A stretch of DNA of 64,000 nt, taken from NCBI GenBank assembly GCA_921293015.1, contig OV121098.1:10019016-10083015 (forward strand), written 5' to 3'. The stretch is from Phorcus lineatus. Taxonomy: Eukaryota; Mollusca; Gastropoda; Trochida; Trochidae. Position numbers and translations under genes: made by a program. This document shows, one piece after another, positions 58,579-64,000 of the stretch (position 1 is its first letter; each line of letters starts with the position of its first letter). The notes under the pieces were generated by a model. It saw only the letters and a program-made list of their open reading frames with translations, was not told the DNA's origin and ran no database searches.

Positions 58579-59100
58579 AAGTTCATAGAAGTAAGTATTG
58601 AAAGTATCACGAAAGAAGGAGTGAATGCGACCGAAATACATAGACGTTTGACGTATGAGCAATGTGTATGATAATGAAGCCCTTCATTATTCTCCTGTTG
58701 CAAAATGGTCAGCTGAGTTGAAGACGCGTCGCAGCTCCTTATACAATGACCAATGGTCAGCAATGCCTGTTGAAGTCATTACAGATGATATGGTTGCACA
58801 GGTCCAGGGCTTAATCTTGTCCGATCGTAGAATAAAGGTGAACGAGATATCTTCAGAGTGTGGCATTGGAAGGGTCTCATGGAAGTGTTTGCACCATGAT
58901 TAATGAGCACTTGCAATTGTCCAAGGTGTCTGCAAGAAGGGTGCAACGAAACTCAAATGCACAAGATCGACACCAGAGAGCTGAATCCAGTTGTGAGCTC
59001 TTGGACATCTACAATGCTTATCCCGATAACGTTCATGCCCGTCTGGTCACATCACCGGGACCATGACACCAAGCGAGAATGATTGCAAAAGAAGTATAAA
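58579..59100 (+). mobile_element. mariner transposase remnant
   Basis: In order: KFIEVSIESITKEGVNATEIH (N-terminal helix-turn-helix region), KWSAELKTRRSSL, VQGLILSDRRIKVNEIS followed by ECGI (second HTH), GSVCTMINEHLQLSKVSARRV, NAQDRHQRAES and YNAYPDNVHARLVT, then H.RDHDTKRE. These are the successive blocks of a Tc1/mariner (mariner/SETMAR-like) transposase. Frame changes occur at three or so places, the segment carrying the first catalytic Asp is deleted, and the C-terminal half is absent. No terminal inverted repeats were seen. Confidence 0.85.
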
Positions 59101-59789
59101 CTACCTACTCGATGTTAATGAAAATGTATTGAAAGTGTTTATATATTGTACTGGGTGTAAAGTTAACTTGGAGAATCTGTCTTTTGGGTTAGTTTTGAAA
59201 GAAATAAAACAAATGAGCATGCAATTGTTTATATGAATTTGAGGTTATCGATCCCCTTATTTGGAGCGTTATAAATGTTTACGGTTCTTTACAATATAAT
59301 AAATTCAGACTTTGTGATGTAAACGATATGCTGCATTCTGATTGGATCAGACATGGTCATGTGATCGGTATACATTTCAATGAACCCAAAGTTGAGGGTT
59401 ATACAAAATAACCTTCAGTAAATGCAGGTTATACGATATCGTGCCGGAACTATTTTCTTCATAGCCAAAACACGCTGTACTGTCACCTAGATTCTGGACA
59501 GTATAAATACGCGAGTGTTATTTGTTAACTTTGATCTATTTAAATTAAACTTTACATTTTCCACTTTTTTCCAAAAATATAATCATTGTTAGTTTTTTGA
59601 TACACAAAATGTATTATTTGTAGAATAAAAAAGTGTCATTTTTACCGAGTCTTTGGAACTATTTTGTTTATGCGTCTGAATACGGGTAGAGATCCGTCTT
59701 GGTGTAACCGGTACGTAGGTCAGTGCGACAAGCAGCTATAGAATTGCATTTCGAATGCATTTTCGCTTTAAATACAACGTTTGAATTTA
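59101..59789. other. intergenic, no gene seen
   Basis: AT-rich. Motifs such as GGGTTATACAAAATAACC near 59397 echo the ends of the adjacent palindrome. No gene was recognised. Confidence 0.35.
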
Positions 59790-59962
59790 TAAGAAATGAA
59801 TTTCATCATATGGTTGTCCACACGGTTATAACCTGTTTGAAACTTGTAAGATAAACTTTTGTATAACCGGCGTCGCAAGCTTGCCGGTTATACAAGTTTA
59901 TCTTACAAGTTTCAAACAGGTTATAACCGTGTGGACAACCATATGATGAAATTCATTTCTTA
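59790..59962. repeat. near-perfect 173-bp palindrome
   Basis: Arms of about 82 bp, from TAAGAAATGAATTTCATCAT to GTATAACCGGC, pair with their complement around an 11-nt loop (GTCGCAAGCTT). Only about one mismatch was seen. Such identity implies a recent inverted duplication, or a short foldback element whose ends are the whole arms. Confidence 0.93.
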
Positions 59963-60297
59963 ATTATACCATGTTTCGCAAATGTACTTGGAAATCTGAT
60001 TGTATACTTGCAATATGGTAAAAACAATTTATATTACAAATAATTTAAACGCAATGAACAGTACATTATTTATGAAAATCACCATATAGTTTTTCCTTAA
60101 AACCTTATTGTGATCAGATCAATTTTACGAATAACCTTTACACTGCATGAACTCATAAACTTGAATTTTGATAACTACTTCACCATTAAACTATTTTTGT
60201 ACTCAACGCAATAAGCGACTTCTCCCTTTCAGCACCACCTAACCACATTTGAAACTTATTTGTAGTATAAGGTGCCCCCTTTTTCCTATGTCGTAAA
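59963..60297. other. spacer, no gene seen
   Basis: AT-rich sequence between the palindrome and the polypurine tract. Nothing was recognised. Confidence 0.45.
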
Positions 60298-60955
60298 GCC
60301 AGAGAGAGAGAGGGAGAAAGAGAGGGGAAAAGAGAAATAGAGAGATATATGTATATATACAAACATACAGATAGACAGAGACGGAGACAGGGAGCCAGAG
60401 TGGGGAAAAGACTGAGTGTGGGAAAGAGAATTATATAGAAAGAGTGATAGACAGGGAGAAAGAGAGGGAAAGACAGAGAGGGGGAAATACATAAAGAGAC
60501 AAAAAGAGAGAAAGAGACAGAAAGAAACAGAAATGGAGAAAGACAGAGAGAGACAGGAGAGAGAAAGAGGGAGTGAGAGACACAGATAGTGAGAAAGAGA
60601 GAGAGACAGAGAAACGAAAAGAGAGAGAGACAGAGAGAGATTGTAAGAGACAGATAGGGAGAGAGACAGAGAGAGAGAGAGAGAGAAAAGACAAAAGACA
60701 AACAGACAACCAGAGACAGACAAGGAAAATTAGAAGAATGATATAGAAGGAGTGAGAGGCAGAGAGACAAACAGACAGACAGAGAAAGAGAGACAGATAA
60801 TAAGAGACAGAGAGACAGTCAGGCATGATGGAGAAAGACAGAGATAGACTAGAGAGAGAAAGAGGGAGTGAGAGACGAAGATAGTGAGAAAGAGAGACAG
60901 ACAGAGAAACGAAAAGAGAGAGACAGAGAGATTGAAAGACAAAAAAAGAAAGAAA
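60298..60955 (+). repeat. 650-bp imperfect GA-rich polypurine tract
   Basis: Almost all purine on the + strand: GAGA, GACAGA and GGGAAAGA mixtures with higher-order duplications (the ACAGAGAGAGACAGGAGAGAG-like block near 60541 recurs near 60840). The long Leu/Ser/Cys minus-strand ORFs (up to 223 codons) arise from the repeat and are not genes. Confidence 0.95.
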
Positions 60956-62860
60956 AATGCAAGAACAATTAGAAAGACTAGAACACACAGCAGAGTGACA
61001 AAACTTCGAAAACATCACAGAAATACAAGACAACATATCAAAGCAAAATGAATCAAAGAAACTTCCACTTCGATCAGGACCGGTCACATCCAACCTTGAC
61101 ACTATCCTTCAAAGAAACAAGATAATTCCTCAAGCATATCAAAGAACTGGGATAAATTCACCTTTTTGTCTCAGTTCAGTATAACACGAATTAGTCGTGG
61201 AATATTCTATGTGAATTGGTAACAATATGTCTTATATTGGTGTTTCCCATGGAAATAGTTGTGGTATGGATTACTTTCCAAGACTCAAGACTTGCAATAT
61301 GGTAGGTCAAAGTATCACTTTCTCTTATGATAACGGAGTTTGAACCACTGAAGATTACAGTTTGATCAATACTCTGATGTTAACAAAAATAATCTACAAA
61401 AGTTTTGTAAAATGATATTATCAGTTGTAAATAAGCAAAACTGAGTAATTTGCTGTCCGCAAGTATTTGTGGAATGCCATGAAAGAACTTAATAATAACA
61501 TTATTTATCATCAATACTTTGTCTTCTTAATCACACAAACATGTGCTAGCTCTTTTCTCATTAAGATGCTACAATGATCTCATATGTAGACAAATAAGCG
61601 TATGAATGCAAGCTTTATTTAGCATGTGTGTGCTCTCTCGCTTTTGCACTGCTATGTATACAGTCACTCCAACTGTGTTATCACAGAGCGCCTTCTCATG
61701 GCAGCCAGCTTGTATGTCAAAAGTAAAAGTTTCATTTCAAATGAAAATAAAGTGACTTTTAGTTACATGTATCCGAAACAGACTATACGTTAATCCCCTA
61801 TTGTTCATGGATTATCGCGCATCGGTAACTTTGAATGGAGAAGTCGGCTGTCCGGCAAATCGAGAACCCGCCCTTGTAACTGATACCTCAGTTATGTTCT
61901 CACAACAAACAGGCGTGTATCACATCCTGTTATAGAGCATAAGACCATGTTGAAATTCATTTATTACTTGATCGGTTTATTAAGATTCCACCAAGTTCTA
62001 CAGAGGCTGCGTTCGTCTAATCTTTAAATGGTTAAACATGCACAACAATTCAGAGATTGTGACACATGCGTAGTTGAATATTGACTGCTAATCACCATCT
62101 CCCGACGTCTGTTAATGTTGAGTAGACCACCTAAGTTACATGTTTGTCAGGTTTCAGGTTTAAGCATCTAATATTGGCGGACGCGCTAACGAACGATCGT
62201 TAACAATTGTTTTGGGTTCAAACAGCCGAACATAGCCCAAGTTGAGGTGGGTATGTAATGAGAATTTGCTTCCTGGTTGGCCTACTGGAATATACATATT
62301 ATGGGCAACATATTTAGTCGGCTCGGGCGAGACATGTATGCAAAAGAGAACATAACCCGTTTATACACTTCAACGCTTGTGTAAATATCAACTTGGTAAT
62401 GGAAGTATCTGAGACCGAATAGGAAAGATTTCAAAACCTGTCAATTTAACGGTGAGTATATTTTCTATTTCTTTCGTCTATAACACTGATACGGGTAGTG
62501 TTATAAGTTTGTGGTGAATGTTTACATATTAAACATATGTAGTCCTATAAAATCTTATACACCATGTTGATTAGCGATCAGAAAATTCAAAATAAGGAGC
62601 TAAAGGGTGTTTTGAAAATTACTTAATTTAGACAAAGAGTCGAGTATAAAGTCAGGGTAGTAAATATGTTCACATTAAGATTCGCTCATCCATGTCCAAG
62701 ATGGCTGCAACATCAACCTTTACTCATTTGACTTGTCAAACGATAATCCGTTGATTTGTCCTACCGGTTTAATATACTGGTATAAACTTGTGGTATGTCA
62801 GTAATAACCCCTCGAAAAAAACTAAGACTCAAAATACCCGTTATCTGTTTGAAGATGTGT
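60956..62860. other. intergenic, one donor-like site
   Basis: No coding exon was supported. A donor-like AACG|GTGAGTATAT at 62451 follows about 120 bp of mixed sequence. It could close a non-coding first exon of a + gene beyond the window, but nothing confirms it. Confidence 0.3.
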
Positions 62861-62869
62861 CAATCATAT

Positions 62870-63250
62870 GTTACGTATAAAATACTGATCGTAGACTCAA
62901 TATAAATCTAACGTTATAAGGTTAACCACATTGCTTGTAAAATAAGGATCTTAGACTCAAAATAGTCCCAAGTGTATGTAATTAACTCCTGCTTTGTAAA
63001 TCACAAATCGTTTGTAAAATAATGATCTTACACCCAATGTACCCCTTTATCAAAGAAAGTTAAACCACGATATGTCAATATTATATCATTTGTAAAATAA
63101 GGATCTTAGACTTAAATTACCTGTTAACAGTATGTAATTAACCCCTGTTTTGTAAATTACAAATCGTCTGTAAAGTAATGATCTCACACTCGATGTACCC
63201 CTTTATATAAAGAAAGTTAAACCGTGATATGTCAATATTTTATTGTTAGT
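62870..63250 (+). repeat. minisatellite, about 157-bp period
   Basis: TTGTAAAATAAGGATCTTAGACT starts units near 62935 and 63091, each followed by GTATGTAATTAACxCCTG, TTTGTAAATxACAAATCGT and CACxCxATGTACCCCTTTAT, then AAGAAAGTTAAACC. A degenerate partial unit precedes at about 62875. Confidence 0.85.
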
Positions 63251-63509
63251 AGAATAAAGAGCTCAGACATTATAAGTTGAAAAATTTAATCTGTTGATGT
63301 ATGAGCATTTCGTATAACGTGTATATGGGACATTTTTAGCTAAAGATTTTAATAGGGCTATAATAACAATGGTCCAGTTTTATTGAGTAATATCCATTCT
63401 CATTGCAATCTGCAAGCGATTAAATTTGTATTGTAACTCTTAAGGAATTTAACTTCCTATGCTGCCTGTTAAGCGCTTCACTCGACAATATTGATCCGTA
63501 CTTTTCCTG

Positions 63510-63710
63510 TGTTCAGTTACCTATTTGTACAGCTGGGTGAACTGAGTGCAATGTAGATAAAGTGCCTTGCCCAAAGACACCAGGCAGTGTATGGCCTAGG
63601 TCGCAAAAGGTTGTTGTCTCCACCGGGATTCGAACCCAGACAGTTTACCCGAGAGGCTAACTTGCAAACCATTATACACCACTGTGCTCTACTCATGAGA
63701 GTAATGATAG
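63510..63710 (-). mobile_element. tRNA-derived SINE
   Basis: On the minus strand a B-box-like GGGTTCGAATCCCGG (around 63627) lies about 35 nt after an A-box-like TTAGCCTCTCGGG. This is the RNA polymerase III promoter layout of tRNA-derived SINEs. The body follows as CTTTGGGCAAGGCACTTTATC, ending near CCAGCTGTACAAAT. It is not a functional tRNA, since no cloverleaf arms were seen. Confidence 0.75.
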
Positions 63711-64000
63711 GAAAACACACGACGTTTTCAAAAGCAACTCTGATTTCTTCATTCTTAGAGCTTGATGTTTGGTTATACAATTTAGGATACACCAATGAGA
63801 AAGACACATTTTTAGCGCTATGTGGTTGTGAGTTGCCCTGAAATATTTATTCATGAAATACTTTCCCCTGGAGGTCTGCAAACATTTTATTCACTTCGTG
63901 AGCAAAACTTTTAGCTAATTCATGGTTCCCAAATAAATAATTTCGAAAAATACAAGTCGCTACAACATGTACATTAGCTCTGAGTGCATTTTTAAAGACT
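63711..64000. other. window end, no gene seen
   Basis: Only short unsupported ORFs. Confidence 0.45.

Noticed and set aside
60186-61102. Long minus-strand Leu/Ser/Cys-rich ORFs (up to 223 codons)
   Set aside because: They are produced by the GA-rich polypurine tract. Overlapping frames give similar low-complexity peptides.
63600-63665. Functional tRNA gene on the minus strand
   Set aside because: A- and B-box-like motifs are present but no acceptor or anticodon stem could be folded, and a SINE body follows.
1-64000. CRISPR arrays, operons, bacterial-type ribosome binding sites
   Set aside because: The window is eukaryotic (spliced genes, LINEs, SINEs). Tandem repeats seen here lack unique spacers.

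Overview
This 64 kb window is AT-rich animal nuclear DNA. Short phase-1 exons with GT..AG introns, secreted/membrane immunoglobulin-superfamily (IgSF) genes, LINE fragments, MITEs and several copies of a SINE ending in AAAGCACGTTAAACCCC(ACTC)n fit a lophotrochozoan, most likely a gastropod mollusc. The species-level guess (abalone-like) is inference only. No viral or LTR element was recognised.

Layout: 0-2 kb holds a weakly supported small minus-strand gene. 4.0-6.2 kb is a decayed partial duplication of the Ig region that follows, with a dead Ig exon, a SINE and a tandem repeat built from an exon end plus its splice donor. 9.2-17.6 kb (+) is a complete IgSF receptor gene: signal peptide, five Ig-like domains, transmembrane (TM) segment and a cytoplasmic tail with an ITAM-like YxxL-x7-YxxL motif. 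22.5-35.55 kb (-) is a six-exon, 345-residue membrane-anchored GTPase resembling the IFI44/IFI44L family. Its introns hold a roughly 3.9 kb LINE, a SINE and a 2.3 kb foldback transposon. 39.4-44.5 kb (+) is an unrecognised single-pass membrane protein gene of about 237-241 residues. 46.5-49 kb (-) is a 5'-truncated L2/CR1-like LINE. 50.7-55.8 kb (-) is a second IgSF receptor: signal peptide, three Ig-like domains, one FN3 domain, TM segment and a tyrosine-rich tail. It has a dead fourth Ig exon between two live sister exons. 56-64 kb is repeats: a MITE, (TATG)n, a SINE, a mariner remnant, a near-perfect palindrome, a 650 bp polypurine tract, a minisatellite and a tRNA-derived SINE.

The exon models were assembled by hand from splice sites and phase. 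All four main models close without a frame conflict (604, 345, 237 and 499 codons plus stop). Two tyrosine-signalling IgSF receptors, an IFI44-like GTPase and an orphan membrane protein in one 46 kb block suggest an innate-immune gene neighbourhood. That functional link is inference.
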